NCBI RefSeq assembly: GCF_001183985.1
Contig: NZ_LFZW01000001.1
Coordinates: 2,181,357 to 2,245,356, forward strand
From: Peribacillus loiseleuriae
GTDB lineage: Bacteria; Bacillota; Bacilli; Bacillales; DSM-1321
Reading direction: 5' to 3'
Length of the DNA stretch: 64,000 nt
Shown in pieces: positions 24,498 to 34,973 of the stretch (its first letter is position 1; each line of letters begins with the position of its first letter). Position numbers and translations under genes: made by a program. The notes below the pieces were generated by a model. The model made no database searches and was not told where the DNA came from. It was given only the letters and a program-made list of their open reading frames with translations.

Positions 24498-26348
24498 ATG
24501 GATTTTCGTCAAGAATTGAAGAACAGAATATTAGTTGGAGAAGGAGCAATGGGGACATTATTGTATTCCCACGGCATTGACCTTTGTTATGAAGAATTGA
24601 ATATCACAAATCCAAATCAAATTGAAACGATTCATCAGGCATATTTGAATGCGGGAGCAGATATTATTCAATCAAATACATATGGTGCTAATTTTCATAA
24701 ATTAAAAAGGTATGGATTGGAGGATCAAGTAAGTCAAATCAATCGTAAAGGAATTGTAATTGCTAAAAAGGTGGCTGCACAGGGAAATGCATTTGTGTTC
24801 GGTACGATAGGTGCATTAAGGAGTATACGTAAATCAGATTTAAGCTTGGAGGAAATCAAACGTATTTTTCGGGAGCAGTTATATAGTCTCTTGCTTGAAG
24901 CACCAGATGGACTATTGCTTGAAACGTTTTACGATTTGGAAGAATTGGAGACAGTACTTCAGATTGCACGTCAGGAAACAGATTTACCAATCATCTCAAA
25001 CGTCTCACTTCATGAACTTGGAAATCTACAAAACGGAATGTCGTTAAACGAGGCATTTCAAAGACTGGAGCAGTTAGGAACAGATGTAGTTGGCGTCAAC
25101 TGTCGTCTTGGTCCACATCATATGATTCGTGCATTGGAATCCGTTTCATTACCAAAACAAGCGGCACTTGCCGTTTACCCGAATGCTAGTTTACCAGATT
25201 ATGTCGATGGAAGACTTGTATATGATGCAGTACCTGAATATTTTGCTTCTTCCGCACTTGAGCTTAGAGAGCAGGGAGCATCTATTATTGGTGGCTGCTG
25301 CGGCACGACACCTGTCCATATCGAAGCAATAAAAAATGCGGTACGTTTGCTAGCGCCAGTTCAGGATAAAGAAATAAAAGTAAGAAACATCGAGATTATC
25401 GAAGTGAGAAATTCTGATGAAGGGGTAGCATTCCATGAAAAAGCGAAAGTGGAAAGAACGATTTTAGTAGAATTGGATCCACCGAAAAAATTAGGGATTG
25501 AAACTTTTATGAATGGTGCACTTGCCTTAAAGAAAGCGGGTGTAGATTCTGTTACAATGGCTGACAATTCGCTCGCCTCACCGCGAGTTTCCAATGTAGC
25601 ATTAGGTACACTTTTAAAAACGCAACATGAAATGAAGCCGCTTCTTCATATAACATGCCGTGACCGTAATTTAATTGGTCTACAATCACACTTAATGGGA
25701 TTGCAAACGCTTGGTCTAAATGAGATTTTAGTGGTAACAGGTGATCCATCTAAAATTGGTGATTTTCCAGGTGCGACATCTGTATATGATTTATCATCAT
25801 TAGATTTAATTAGTCTTGTCAAACAATTTAATGAAGGACTTTCTTATTCTGGGCAAAGTTTAGGTCAAAAAACGAATTTTAAAGTTGCTGCTGCTTTTAA
25901 TCCAAATGTCAAATATCTCGATAAAGCAGTCAAGCGGGTTGAAAAGAAGATTGTTTGTGGGGCCGATTCCTTCTTAACGCAACCGATTTATTCCGTCAAA
26001 CAACTTGAGGATGTATACGAAGCAACGCAGCATTTAGACACACCTATTTTTCTTGGTATTATGCCATTAACAAGTTCTAGAAATGCTGAATTTATCCATA
26101 ACGAGGTGCCAGGTATCGTATTGCCAGAAGAGGTTCGCCGAGCAATGGCTTCTGCAGGCAATGATCCGATTAAAGGCAAGAATGAAGGAGTGGCTATAGC
26201 AAAGGAATTGGTGGATGCTGCCATGGATAAGTTCAAAGGAATCTATTTAATTACCCCGTTTTTATATTATGAAATGACGGCAGAATTAACGAAACATATT
26301 AGAAAAGTAGATAGTAGGCAAACTTCGGAGGTGGGAGCATATGAGTAA
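24498..26348 (+). CDS. yitJ: Bifunctional homocysteine S-methyltransferase / methylenetetrahydrofolate reductase
   Basis: A 616-residue fusion. Residues about 1-290 form the homocysteine S-methyltransferase barrel with the zinc cysteines in [10 protein letters not shown] and GGCCGTTP. Residues about 320-605 form the FAD-dependent 5,10-methylenetetrahydrofolate reductase ([32 protein letters not shown]). It supplies methyl groups for methionine from folate. GAAGGGGGTATTT precedes ATG 24498. The stop overlaps the metH start by 8 bases, indicating translational coupling. Regulation by the upstream S-box is inferred. Confidence 0.94.
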   Translation: MDFRQELKNRILVGEGAMGTLLYSHGIDLCYEELNITNPNQIETIHQAYLNAGADIIQSNTYGANFHKLKRYGLEDQVSQINRKGIVIAKKVAAQGNAFVFGTIGALRSIRKSDLSLEEIKRIFREQLYSLLLEAPDGLLLETFYDLEELETVLQIARQETDLPIISNVSLHELGNLQNGMSLNEAFQRLEQLGTDVVGVNCRLGPHHMIRALESVSLPKQAALAVYPNASLPDYVDGRLVYDAVPEYFASSALELREQGASIIGGCCGTTPVHIEAIKNAVRLLAPVQDKEIKVRNIEIIEVRNSDEGVAFHEKAKVERTILVELDPPKKLGIETFMNGALALKKAGVDSVTMADNSLASPRVSNVALGTLLKTQHEMKPLLHITCRDRNLIGLQSHLMGLQTLGLNEILVVTGDPSKIGDFPGATSVYDLSSLDLISLVKQFNEGLSYSGQSLGQKTNFKVAAAFNPNVKYLDKAVKRVEKKIVCGADSFLTQPIYSVKQLEDVYEATQHLDTPIFLGIMPLTSSRNAEFIHNEVPGIVLPEEVRRAMASAGNDPIKGKNEGVAIAKELVDAAMDKFKGIYLITPFLYYEMTAELTKHIRKVDSRQTSEVGAYE

Positions 26349-29300
26349 ACGGTTGATACAGAAACAAATGAATCGGAAAATTTTATTATTGGATGGCGCG
26401 ATGGGGACGATGTTACAAGCTGAGAATTTGAGCGCAGAGGATTTTGGTGGCGAGCAATATGAAGGATGTAACGAATATTTAACGATAACTCGTCCTGATA
26501 TCATTCGTTCCATTCATGAAAAATACTTGGAGGCCGGTGCAGACATCATTGAAACAAATACATTTGGTGCAACAAATATTGTGCTTGATGAGTATGATGT
26601 AGGTTATTTGGCATATAAACTAAACAAAGAATCTGCTGAAATTGCTAAGGCAGCTTGTGAAAAATATACGAGCGAAGAATGGCCTAGGTTCGTGGCAGGA
26701 GCTATGGGACCAACGACAAAAACCTTGTCTGTAACTGGTGGGACTACGTTTGAAACATTGACTGCTTCTTATGAAGAACAGGCATTAGGACTACTTGATG
26801 GTGGTGTGGATTTACTTTTAGTCGAAACATGTCAAGATATGTTAAATGTGAAGGCAGCCTTTTCAGGAATCAAAGGGGCGTTTGCTAAATTTGGTCGGGA
26901 AATCCCAATCATGATTTCTGGCACAATTGAACCGATGGGAACGACACTTGCCGGTCAGTCGATAGAAGCATTTTATCTTTCATGTGAACATATGAATCCT
27001 CTCGCGGTCGGATTGAATTGTGCGACTGGGCCAGAGTTCATGATTGACCATATTAGAACATTGGCGAATTTATCAAATAGAGCAGTTAGTTGTTATCCTA
27101 ATGCGGGCCTCCCGGATGAGGAAGGGCATTATCACGAATCACCGAAATCTTTAGCAGAAAAAATGAAACAGTTCGCTGAAAAAGGATGGGTTAACATCAT
27201 TGGTGGTTGCTGTGGTACGACACCTGAGCATATTGTTGAATTGGTAAAAGTGCTTGAATTGATTGAGCCACGAACTATTGAAAATAATACACACGGTCAT
27301 GCAATATCAGGAATCGAGCCCCTTATCTATGATGATTCAATGCGTCCGTTATTTGTCGGAGAGCGGACGAACGTTATCGGATCACGTAAATTCAAGGAAT
27401 TGATCAGAGAAAAGAAATTTGAACAAGCGGCAGAAATTGCCCGTGCCCAAGTAAAAAAAGGAGCTCATGTTATTGATATTTGTCTGGCAGATCCTGATGA
27501 CGATGAATTAGGGAATATAAAAGAGTTCGTTACTGAAGTGGTTAAGAAAATCAAGGTACCACTTGTGATCGATACGACGGATGAAGCTGTCTTGGAGGAA
27601 GCGTTAAAAAGATCGCAAGGGAAAGCAATTATAAACTCCATTAACCTAGAGGATGGAGAAGAACGCTTTGAAAAGATTGTGCCACTCATTCATCAATATG
27701 GAGCTGCCGTTGTTGTTGGTACAATCGATGAAGAAGGTATGGCGGTTACAGCGGAAAGAAAGCTTGAAATTGCCAGGCGTTCTGTAGATCTACTTGTCAA
27801 TAAATATGGTTTGTCAAAAAGTGATTTGATTTTCGATCCGCTCGTTTTTCCAGTTGGGACAGGGGATGAGCAATATATCGGATCTGCTCTTGAAACGGTA
27901 AAAGGTATTCAGGCAATCAAAGAAACATTTCCGGAATGTTTGCTGATTCTTGGGATATCTAACGTTTCATTCGGTCTACCACCAAGGGGAAGGGAAATAC
28001 TCAATGCCGTTTTCCTATATCACTGTACGAAGGCGGGGCTGGATTACGCGATTGTCAATACGGAAAAACTAGAACGTTTTGCTTCGATACCGGAAGAAGA
28101 GGTCAAACTGGCTGAAGCTCTATTGTTCGATACATCATCAGAATCATTAGCCATTTTTACAGAATTTTATCGAGGTAAAAAAGCGGAAAAAAAAGAAAAT
28201 ACCGCAATTCTTCCTCTAGATGAACGATTGGCCAATTATATCATCGAAGGAACGAAAGAAGGCTTAATTGCTGATCTAAATAAGGCGCTTGATCGTGGAG
28301 ATGATCCGCTTGGAATTATCAATGGACCGTTAATGGATGGGATGGGGGAAGTAGGCCGTCTGTTTAATGATAACCAGTTAATCGTTGCTGAAGTTTTACA
28401 AAGTGCTGAAGCTATGAAAGCGGCTGTTACATATCTTGAACCGCTAATGGAAAATGCAGAAGACAGTGCTAAAAAAGGAAAAGTGTTACTAGCAACTGTC
28501 AAAGGGGATGTACATGATATTGGAAAGAACTTAGTAGACATTATTCTTTCCAATAACGGCTATGAAGTAATCGATCTTGGGATAAAAGTATCTTCACAGC
28601 AAATCATTGAAGAGGTTCGCAAGCATAATCCGACGGTTATTGGACTTTCTGGCCTGTTAGTCAAATCAGCCCAGCAAATGGTCCTCACAGCGCAGGATTT
28701 AAAACAAACAGGAATCGATATACCTATTCTAGTGGGTGGTGCCGCATTATCACGTAAATTTACAGATTTCAAAATTTCGCCAGAGTACGATGGACCTGTT
28801 TTGTATTCAAAAGATGCAATGGACGGGCTTGCAGTCGCAAATATTTTACATGACGATCGTAAAAAAACAGCGTATCTAAGAGAATTAAGTGAAAAACGTG
28901 AGACAGCAAGGGAAAATGCAGCGATTGTGGCTACGATGGAAAAACCGGTACGAAAAAAGGTAGAAGTAAAACCAATGTCTATTGTTCCTGTCAAAAAGCC
29001 TATTGATCAAATACGCCATGTATTGAAGGACTATCCGATAGATGTTGTTCAACCATACATAAACAGGCAAATGTTAATTGGTCACCATCTTGGTTTGAAA
29101 GGAAAAGTGGCTGAACTAGTGAAGCAGGGAAATGAGCGGGCGATTGAACTTAATGATCTTGTTGATGAATTAATCGATTTCTTGAAGTTGGACGATGAAT
29201 ACGGTATAAATGGTATTTATCAGTTCTTTCCTGCACAAAGCGAAGGAAATAAGGTCAAGATATATAATCCTGACAACCACAAAGAAATATTGGAAGAATT

Positions 29301-29790
29301 CGATTTTCCTCGTCAGGAAAGTAGCCCTTATTTATGTCTTGCCGATTATGTAAAACCTGTTTTGTCAGGTGAAATGGATTATGTCGGTTTCTTTCTTGTT
29401 TCGGCAGGCAAGGGAATTAGAAAATGGGCAGAAAAGTGGAAGCAGGAGGGTGACTTTTTAAAAAGCCATGCGATACAATCGCTTGCCCTTGAAACGGCAG
29501 AAGGATTTGCTGAAAGAATGCATCATTTGATGAGGGATGCGCAAGGAATTAGTGATCCGATAGATATGACTATGAAAGAGCGTTTTGCAGCAAAATATGC
29601 AGGTCAACGTTTTTCATTCGGATATCCTGCATGCCCTAATCTTGAAGACCAGGAAAAGCTTTTCCGTCTCTTAAAACCACAAGATATTGGGGTAGAATTG
29701 ACTGAAGGTTTTATGATGGCACCAGAAGCTTCCGTCTCAGCAATCGTTTTTGCACACCCTGAAGCACGATATTTTAATGTAGATAGGTAA
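26341..29790 (+). CDS. metH: Cobalamin-dependent methionine synthase
   Basis: An 1149-residue enzyme transferring the methyl group of 5-methyltetrahydrofolate to homocysteine through methylcobalamin. All four modules are present: homocysteine-binding barrel with zinc ligands in GLNCATGP and [10 protein letters not shown] (residues 1 to about 315), pterin-binding domain (about 340-600, [12 protein letters not shown]), cobalamin cap and B12-binding domain with the DVHDIGKN motif and axial ligand His725, and the C-terminal AdoMet-binding reactivation domain (about 900-1149, with the ending [11 protein letters not shown] region). It starts within the end of yitJ. The ribosome site GGAGGTGGGAGC is inside yitJ. 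Confidence 0.96.
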   Translation: MSKRLIQKQMNRKILLLDGAMGTMLQAENLSAEDFGGEQYEGCNEYLTITRPDIIRSIHEKYLEAGADIIETNTFGATNIVLDEYDVGYLAYKLNKESAEIAKAACEKYTSEEWPRFVAGAMGPTTKTLSVTGGTTFETLTASYEEQALGLLDGGVDLLLVETCQDMLNVKAAFSGIKGAFAKFGREIPIMISGTIEPMGTTLAGQSIEAFYLSCEHMNPLAVGLNCATGPEFMIDHIRTLANLSNRAVSCYPNAGLPDEEGHYHESPKSLAEKMKQFAEKGWVNIIGGCCGTTPEHIVELVKVLELIEPRTIENNTHGHAISGIEPLIYDDSMRPLFVGERTNVIGSRKFKELIREKKFEQAAEIARAQVKKGAHVIDICLADPDDDELGNIKEFVTEVVKKIKVPLVIDTTDEAVLEEALKRSQGKAIINSINLEDGEERFEKIVPLIHQYGAAVVVGTIDEEGMAVTAERKLEIARRSVDLLVNKYGLSKSDLIFDPLVFPVGTGDEQYIGSALETVKGIQAIKETFPECLLILGISNVSFGLPPRGREILNAVFLYHCTKAGLDYAIVNTEKLERFASIPEEEVKLAEALLFDTSSESLAIFTEFYRGKKAEKKENTAILPLDERLANYIIEGTKEGLIADLNKALDRGDDPLGIINGPLMDGMGEVGRLFNDNQLIVAEVLQSAEAMKAAVTYLEPLMENAEDSAKKGKVLLATVKGDVHDIGKNLVDIILSNNGYEVIDLGIKVSSQQIIEEVRKHNPTVIGLSGLLVKSAQQMVLTAQDLKQTGIDIPILVGGAALSRKFTDFKISPEYDGPVLYSKDAMDGLAVANILHDDRKKTAYLRELSEKRETARENAAIVATMEKPVRKKVEVKPMSIVPVKKPIDQIRHVLKDYPIDVVQPYINRQMLIGHHLGLKGKVAELVKQGNERAIELNDLVDELIDFLKLDDEYGINGIYQFFPAQSEGNKVKIYNPDNHKEILEEFDFPRQESSPYLCLADYVKPVLSGEMDYVGFFLVSAGKGIRKWAEKWKQEGDFLKSHAIQSLALETAEGFAERMHHLMRDAQGISDPIDMTMKERFAAKYAGQRFSFGYPACPNLEDQEKLFRLLKPQDIGVELTEGFMMAPEASVSAIVFAHPEARYFNVDR

Positions 29791-29821
29791 CCGATAGTAA
29801 ACTATAATTTTTTTATCCTGC

Positions 29822-29955
29822 TTTTACGGGCAATAAAACCTCCACCTCAACTCTTAGAAAAAACCTAGAAGTGTAGGTGGGGGACAATTGCCCGTTAAAG
29901 ACCGATTGGTTCAGCTAACAATCAGTAGGGGGAAGAAATCCCTTAACTGATTGAG
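29822..29955 (+). repeat. Double-hairpin repeat, copy A
   Basis: Module 1 is a long hairpin: ACGGGCAAT (29826-29834) pairs with ATTGCCCGT (29887-29895), and inside it CCTCCACCT pairs with AGGTGGGGG. Module 2 is a second hairpin CAATCAGT-GGGGG / CCC-ACTGATTG followed by AG. Copies B, C and D (33821, 37889, 39531) share this architecture. It lies 30 bases after metH and may also act as its terminator. Confidence 0.7.
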
Positions 29956-30049
29956 CAGAGAAGTATTCTAACTAGAGTTTTGTATAGTGAGATAGAGAAT
30001 TCTAAATGTACTTCAAAGTAGCATATCTATTTACAAATACAGGTAGGCT

Positions 30050-30099
30050 AATATAATAAGCTGTGAACATATTAATATAAGTTCACAGCTTATTATATT
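30050..30099. terminator. Long palindromic hairpin
   Basis: AATATAATAAGCTGTGAAC pairs exactly with its complement around a 12-base loop. It has no clear adjacent gene and acts as a bidirectional terminator, or as a protein-binding site. Confidence 0.55.
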
Positions 30100-30298
30100 G
30101 TTCATTGATAAATCGATAATTAATGGAAAAGTATCGAAATGCAGATCGAGGAGGTAAGCCGAAAATTTTTTGCGTTAATCTACGCTTAAGCAGTTTATCG
30201 ACTGTTACGATGACACCCAACAATCATGAAAAAGGTGCCTTGTTAAGTGCCTTTTTAAAATATCAATTGTGAGATAAACATGAAAGTAAGGGGATAAA

Positions 30299-30379
30299 AT
30301 GAATAAAACAGCAATACTGCAACTATCACTAGCTATGGCAATATTCGTCATCTATCTGCAAGTATCGTTTCTTTTATGA
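30299..30379 (+). CDS. 26-aa hydrophobic peptide
   Basis: ATG 30299 behind GTAAGGGGATAAA opens a 26-codon frame (MNKTAILQLSLAMAIFVIYL plus six) that is a single membrane helix. Its TGA overlaps the ATG of the next frame (ATGA), a classical coupling arrangement. Alternatively the two frames are one frameshifted 80-residue membrane protein. Confidence 0.45.
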   Translation: MNKTAILQLSLAMAIFVIYLQVSFLL

Positions 30380-30549
30380 TTTTTGTAGATCTTACTGTGG
30401 CTATTCTCTTGAACATTTTGCTTGTTGGCTTTCGTTCAGTATGGTTCCAATGGCTGGGTATAATCTTGATTTTTAGTGGATTATTCTACACGCTAAAAGT
30501 TCCTAAACCCTCCGTTGATCAAAATAAAAAAACTATTTTAGAAAACTAA
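30376..30549 (+). CDS. 57-aa two-helix membrane protein
   Basis: Begins at ATG 30376, sharing ATGA with the upstream stop, and encodes MIFVDLTVAILLNILLVGFR and a second helix (WFQWLGIILIFSGLFYTLKV), ending in a hydrophilic tail. No ribosome site of its own is visible, which supports coupling or a frameshift. No family is recognised. Confidence 0.45.
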   Translation: MIFVDLTVAILLNILLVGFRSVWFQWLGIILIFSGLFYTLKVPKPSVDQNKKTILEN

Positions 30550-31135
30550 GCAGATAGAAGATGACTTTTTTAAGTTTAGGCATAGTTAATAATAGTCATA
30601 GTTATACAGTTAATTGTTTTATCTATCCAGTAAAAACCAATTTGGAGCATCTTTTGTTGCAAAAGAACTAATTTTAAATGACTTTAAAGTTTCTCATTTT
30701 GAGTAGAGTAATAAAGAATACATAGAAGTAGAGAACTATATATACATCGATTGAATAAATGGGTGAAAAGTAGTAATTTTCAGCTGATTAATGATATAAT
30801 TCAATAGTTAATAGTGTGAATATGGGAGGGTGCCATACAGTTGTTTCATTTAATAAAAGTAATAGTAACCTTAAGAAAGTATTAATATATTAGGAGAAAA
30901 ACCAATAATAATTCACAAGATGAAATTTGGAAAGCGATTGTTTTTGAACTCTAATCAATCAAATAAAGACCAACTTTTTGAGTTGAAATAGTTCGAAGAT
31001 ATTAAAACCCAATAGAGTTTTTTTGAATTTAATTACTCCTATAAAATAGCTATACCATAACTGTAATAAAAGATATACTGTAATAATTAATCTGTGTTTT
31101 ATATCATTTTGAATATATTAAAAAGGGTGGTAAGT
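30550..31135. other. AT-rich gap upstream of the ketoacyl-synthase homologue
   Basis: Nearly 600 bases with short frames only. No known RNA or repeat was recognised. The ribosome site AAAGGGTGGTAAGT closes it. Several TATAAT-like boxes exist, but none has a clear -35 partner. Confidence 0.4.
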
Positions 31136-32335
31136 ATGAAAGGTAAAATAGTTGTAACTGGATATGGGGTAAAAGCCCCAAACACAAATGATATAGCGGA
31201 ATACATAGATAATTTAAAAAATGGGATTTGCTGTTTAGAAACTGTAACAGATCTTTCACCAAATGGAGAAACAACTATTATCGGGCATTTAAAGGGGGGA
31301 TTAGAAGAATTTGAGTCAAATAAAAGGTTTAAACGATTACCAAGAGCTACTTTGCTCGGGATTGCATCAGGAAAAGAAGCTTTAAAGCAAGCTAAGCTTT
31401 CGGATTTAACCGATAAAAAGGTTGGGATCTTCTTTGGAATTTCTGTTGGGGCAATTGGGGAGAAACTATTTCACGATTCGATTATTCATGTAAATGAAAA
31501 TAATTATAGGAATGTGCCCATAACATTTTCTCATTTTTCAAATTATCATAGCATTACTGCTGAAATCGCTCATAATTTATCAATAAAGGGGATAACAAAA
31601 ACGATAACCACTGGTTGTACATCTAGCTTAGAAGCCATCCAAGACGCAATGCTTTACCTGAAAAGTGGTATTATAGATGTAGCTGTAGTTGGAGGTGCCG
31701 ATAGTTTAGTGAATAAAATGGCATGTTTTGGTTTTGCCAAAACAAAGTCTATCCCAATAAATCAAACACTAGATGTAGGTGCAGTACCCTTCAATCAAAA
31801 TAGTAAGGGGTTCGCTATTTCTGAAGGTTCTGGCGTAATTATTCTGGAAAGAGAAGAAGACGCACAAAAGCGGGACATAGAAATCTTAGGTGAAATTGAA
31901 AATATAGTATCAAATAATGATGGTGTACATATCTATTCTGTAGAAGAATCGGGCGAACAAATGATTAGCGCTTTAAAAGAAGTTGTTGGAGGGAGAAGAC
32001 CAGATTATATTAATAGTCAGGCATTAGGAATTCAACTGAATGATAGAATTGAAGAACAGTGCTCAAAAAGATTATTTAACCACAACGTTCCTTATACTTC
32101 AATCAAAAGTATGATTGGTAATCCATACGGAGCTATTGGGATTTTACAGGTGATCTCGTCTTTAATTAGTATAAATCACGGATTTATACCTCCGACCATT
32201 CGAACTAATAAAGATGGGTATGAAGAAATGAATATTGTAACAGAAACTGAGCATCAAGAGGTAAATGAAGTAGCGATAACGAACCATGGTCATGGGGGGA
32301 ACAATGCCTGTGCATATATAAAGAGACATAAATAG
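31136..32335 (+). CDS. Beta-ketoacyl synthase homologue lacking both catalytic histidines
   Basis: A 399-residue thiolase-fold protein of the FabF/KAS II family. The start at 31136 is preferred because AAAGGGTGGTAAGT precedes it. The active-site cysteine is kept as Cys161 (ITTGCTSSLEA), and the conserved Lys324 (SIKSMIG) and C-terminal GHGGNNA loop are present. However, the two histidines of the Cys-His-His triad are replaced: INAHGTST is here INSQALGI (Gln295), and MIGHPLG is MIGNPYG (Asn329). Condensation activity in the usual way is therefore doubtful. It may bind or transfer acyl groups, or act as a decarboxylase-like or sensor protein. It is followed 15 bases later by a sensor histidine kinase gene on the same strand. 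Confidence 0.85.
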   Translation: MKGKIVVTGYGVKAPNTNDIAEYIDNLKNGICCLETVTDLSPNGETTIIGHLKGGLEEFESNKRFKRLPRATLLGIASGKEALKQAKLSDLTDKKVGIFFGISVGAIGEKLFHDSIIHVNENNYRNVPITFSHFSNYHSITAEIAHNLSIKGITKTITTGCTSSLEAIQDAMLYLKSGIIDVAVVGGADSLVNKMACFGFAKTKSIPINQTLDVGAVPFNQNSKGFAISEGSGVIILEREEDAQKRDIEILGEIENIVSNNDGVHIYSVEESGEQMISALKEVVGGRRPDYINSQALGIQLNDRIEEQCSKRLFNHNVPYTSIKSMIGNPYGAIGILQVISSLISINHGFIPPTIRTNKDGYEEMNIVTETEHQEVNEVAITNHGHGGNNACAYIKRHK

Positions 32336-32350
32336 AGTGGTGGGTTTGAA

Positions 32351-33790
32351 ATGATCATCTCGTTTTTGATCGTTATTATAGGCATAATCCCTTTAGTTTT
32401 AGCAATTTCTGTATTAAAAATTTATAAAGGTTCTGAATTATCATATGCCTTATTGTTTTATATGCTATCCATTAGTTTTTGGCAAATAGATATTGCGGTA
32501 TTATATTTGAAAGGGGTCATTTCCGAAGAACTTATTCTCTGGCTATTCAAATTTTTCAGAGCCGGTCCAACATTTATGATACCCTTAGTGTTTTATTTAT
32601 CCTATGTTACTGTAAAAAAACATTCGGCATATATTAAAGATAACCAATTTTATCGTCCTTTAGTATCAATATTTAATCGAAAAGTATTGGTTTTATTAGT
32701 GGTATGGAGTACCTTTGTTTTTATAGTGAATTTAACAGATTATGGGATAATTGGATTGAAAGAAGTTCAGATTAGAAATATGCATGGTTCTTTTTATTTT
32801 CCAGAGTATGGACCGCTGCAATCTTTATATGTATTTCACACAGCAAGTTTTGTAATTTTTATCGTTTTTTCTTATTTTATTTCTAAATATATTCAAAATA
32901 TCTATTTAAAAGGGTTCTTAGGCACTTTTTCTTTCTGCTCGTTTTTGCTGTTTCTTTCAGGCTTATTAAACTTTGTACCTGGAACAGGAGCATTGTATAG
33001 TAGCTTTGGCGTTATTATTTTTTCTGTCATCATAATCTTCTCTTTTGTAAAAATGAATACAATGATGACTATCAGTTACAACCAATTATTGGAGCGTCAA
33101 AAGAAATTGGATTATACTGGTAATTTAACTGCGAGTTTAGTTCATGAAGTGAAAAATTCACTACAAATTATTAAAGGCTATTCAAAATTGATGAGTGAGC
33201 TAACCTCATTACCAGATCAAGGTAAACATATGAATGAAATGATTCAAATTGCTGCAGACCAGCTTCACGAATTAACACTAAATTACACTAAATATATAAA
33301 ATATAAATCGATTGAATTTAAAATGTTTGATCTTAATGAAATAATAGATCAAGCAATCGAATTATCAAAAGAAGTACTCACAGAAAATTCTGTAGAAATT
33401 TCTTTTGAGAAAAAATATAAAACTTTAAAAGCTTATGTAAATGATACTTACATAAAACAAGTGTTTGTGAATTTAATTAAAAATAGTTTGGAAGCTATAC
33501 CGCACGATAGAAAGGTAAGAAGAATCGTTTTGTCTACGCTTGTTGAGGGTGATAGAATCATTATCGATATTGTTGATACTGGAAAAGGTGTGCCTTTAGA
33601 AAATTGGGAAGCAATTTTTGATCCATTTATCTCTTTTAAAAAAGAAGGATTAGGCCTAGGGCTACCATTTATTAAGAAAATCATTTTTGAACATCGTGGC
33701 GATATAAAAATTGTCGATAGTAGCCATAATGGGACACATTTCCAAATTATATTACCCCAATATGTATTCAGTGACTTTTATACTCACTGA
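32351..33790 (+). CDS. 7TM sensor histidine kinase
   Basis: A 479-residue membrane kinase. Residues 1 to about 235 carry seven hydrophobic helices of the HisKA-7TM type. The dimerisation/phosphoacceptor domain has His265 in ASLVHEVKNSLQ, and the ATPase domain has the N box (NLIKNSLEAIPHD), G1 (DTGKGVP) and G2 (GLGLGLPF) boxes. The HEVKN motif is of the NtrB/KinA-like group. No response regulator gene is adjacent, so it is an orphan kinase that might feed a phosphorelay or a distant regulator. The start has GGTGGGTTTGAA upstream. Close linkage to the ketoacyl-synthase homologue suggests one functional unit, possibly responding to a lipid signal, which is inference only. Confidence 0.9.
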   Translation: MIISFLIVIIGIIPLVLAISVLKIYKGSELSYALLFYMLSISFWQIDIAVLYLKGVISEELILWLFKFFRAGPTFMIPLVFYLSYVTVKKHSAYIKDNQFYRPLVSIFNRKVLVLLVVWSTFVFIVNLTDYGIIGLKEVQIRNMHGSFYFPEYGPLQSLYVFHTASFVIFIVFSYFISKYIQNIYLKGFLGTFSFCSFLLFLSGLLNFVPGTGALYSSFGVIIFSVIIIFSFVKMNTMMTISYNQLLERQKKLDYTGNLTASLVHEVKNSLQIIKGYSKLMSELTSLPDQGKHMNEMIQIAADQLHELTLNYTKYIKYKSIEFKMFDLNEIIDQAIELSKEVLTENSVEISFEKKYKTLKAYVNDTYIKQVFVNLIKNSLEAIPHDRKVRRIVLSTLVEGDRIIIDIVDTGKGVPLENWEAIFDPFISFKKEGLGLGLPFIKKIIFEHRGDIKIVDSSHNGTHFQIILPQYVFSDFYTH

Positions 33791-33820
33791 GTGAATCTTC
33801 TATTAGTGGAATTTTCTTTC

Positions 33821-33895
33821 ATCCCCAACCTAACTACTTTCTTTCTCGTAAGCTATAGGTGGGGGTCTTACTGCTCGTTCGTTAAGCGGGGATAA
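33821..33895 (+). repeat. Double-hairpin repeat, copy B (partial)
   Basis: Contains CCCCAACCT and AGGTGGGGG arms and the following CTTACTGCTCGTTCGTTAAG, corresponding to module 1 of the family, but the outer arm and module 2 are missing. Confidence 0.55.
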
Positions 33896-33937
33896 ACAAG
33901 AAATAATAACTTGGATATAATATAAATTAATTATAGG

Positions 33938-33968
33938 AAAGCACCTGGAATTGGGTGCTTTTTATTTT
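33938..33968 (+). terminator. Intrinsic terminator
   Basis: AAAGCACC pairs with GGGTGCTTT, followed by TTTATTTTT. Confidence 0.75.
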
Positions 33969-34181
33969 TCCGTAAAAGTGTAATCGCAATTAATACAAGT
34001 AGCAAACGACAGTATATATATTTACTGCTTGACATGGAACAATGTAGTGAATCATGACTTGAAAAAATGTCTGATTATCTTCTTAAGTCGAACAGTATAC
34101 TGTCTCAACATGAATTTTAATTGCCAACAACATATCGAGGTATATATATCCAGTAAAATGAATAGTAAAGAGTAAAAGGGG

Positions 34182-34346
34182 ATGATTTCAATAACTATGA
34201 TTGTTTGGATCGTTCTATCGTGTTTACTTTTATTTATTATCATTGAAACAGGAATATCTCTTTGGTTAAACAATTGGTCATTTGAATTTCGGTTATCTAA
34301 ATTAAAAGGGTTCACTATAAAAAAGTATATAAAGATTAAGCAATGA
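34182..34346 (+). CDS. Small membrane protein (54 aa, or 49 from the second ATG)
   Basis: A frame from ATG 34182 (or ATG 34197) encodes one strongly hydrophobic helix (IVWIVLSCLLLFIIIETGIS) followed by a basic amphipathic tail (SKLKGFTIKKYIKIKQ). AAAAGGGG lies immediately before the first ATG and about 14 bases before the second, so neither spacing is ideal. No family is recognised. The topology resembles small regulatory membrane peptides. Confidence 0.4.
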   Translation: MISITMIVWIVLSCLLLFIIIETGISLWLNNWSFEFRLSKLKGFTIKKYIKIKQ

Positions 34347-34610
34347 TAGCTGGGTGCTGATTCAATTATGATATTGTCGGTACCCCAAATCTTTCTTGTG
34401 AAATTCTGGTTTTGCTAGTTAGCGGAGCTTATTGCCCTAGCCAGTTTCAATTAGATTTATAAAATAATGAGGTGCTCTGTTAGTTGACGGGATTTAAGTT
34501 CTGCTGATACTGACGTTCTAGTTTGGCTACAGTATTAGATATCGAGATAAAAATGGTCAATCAAGAATAAAACAGGCTGATAATATAATGCGAGGTGCGT
34601 TAGTTCAACA

Positions 34611-34639
34611 AAAAGGAGCTATAAGCAGCTCTTTTTTTC
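34611..34639 (+). terminator. Intrinsic terminator
   Basis: GAGCT pairs with AGCTC around ATAAGC, preceded by AAAAGG and followed by seven Ts. Confidence 0.6.
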
Positions 34640-34973
34640 TGATTGAATGGGGTAATTTAATCAGATGCCCCCTCTGATTATGTAATTATTCCAATAAGCC
34701 AGTACCTTATTTGGTCAGGAAATAGGGAAACGGTAAATGTAGCATTTAAAATCTATAAAACTATAGTATTTTGCTTAGTAAATTAAAAGTTCAATTGAGA
34801 CAAAGGTTTATAGCGAATGCTTGTCCCCTTACATAGAATAAGGAAATGCTGTAATCATTGCTAGATTCAGCTGTCCTAAACGAGTAATAAGTGCAGGTTC
34901 TCCAACATCTATCAGCTGAAAAGGAGATGCCACCGCTTGTTGTATAGGATTAAATCAAAGGGAGAAGATACCG
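34640..34973. other. Leader region of the intracellular protease gene
   Basis: No gene or recognised RNA. It ends with the ribosome site AAGGGAGAAG before the TTG start of the protease. Confidence 0.35.
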
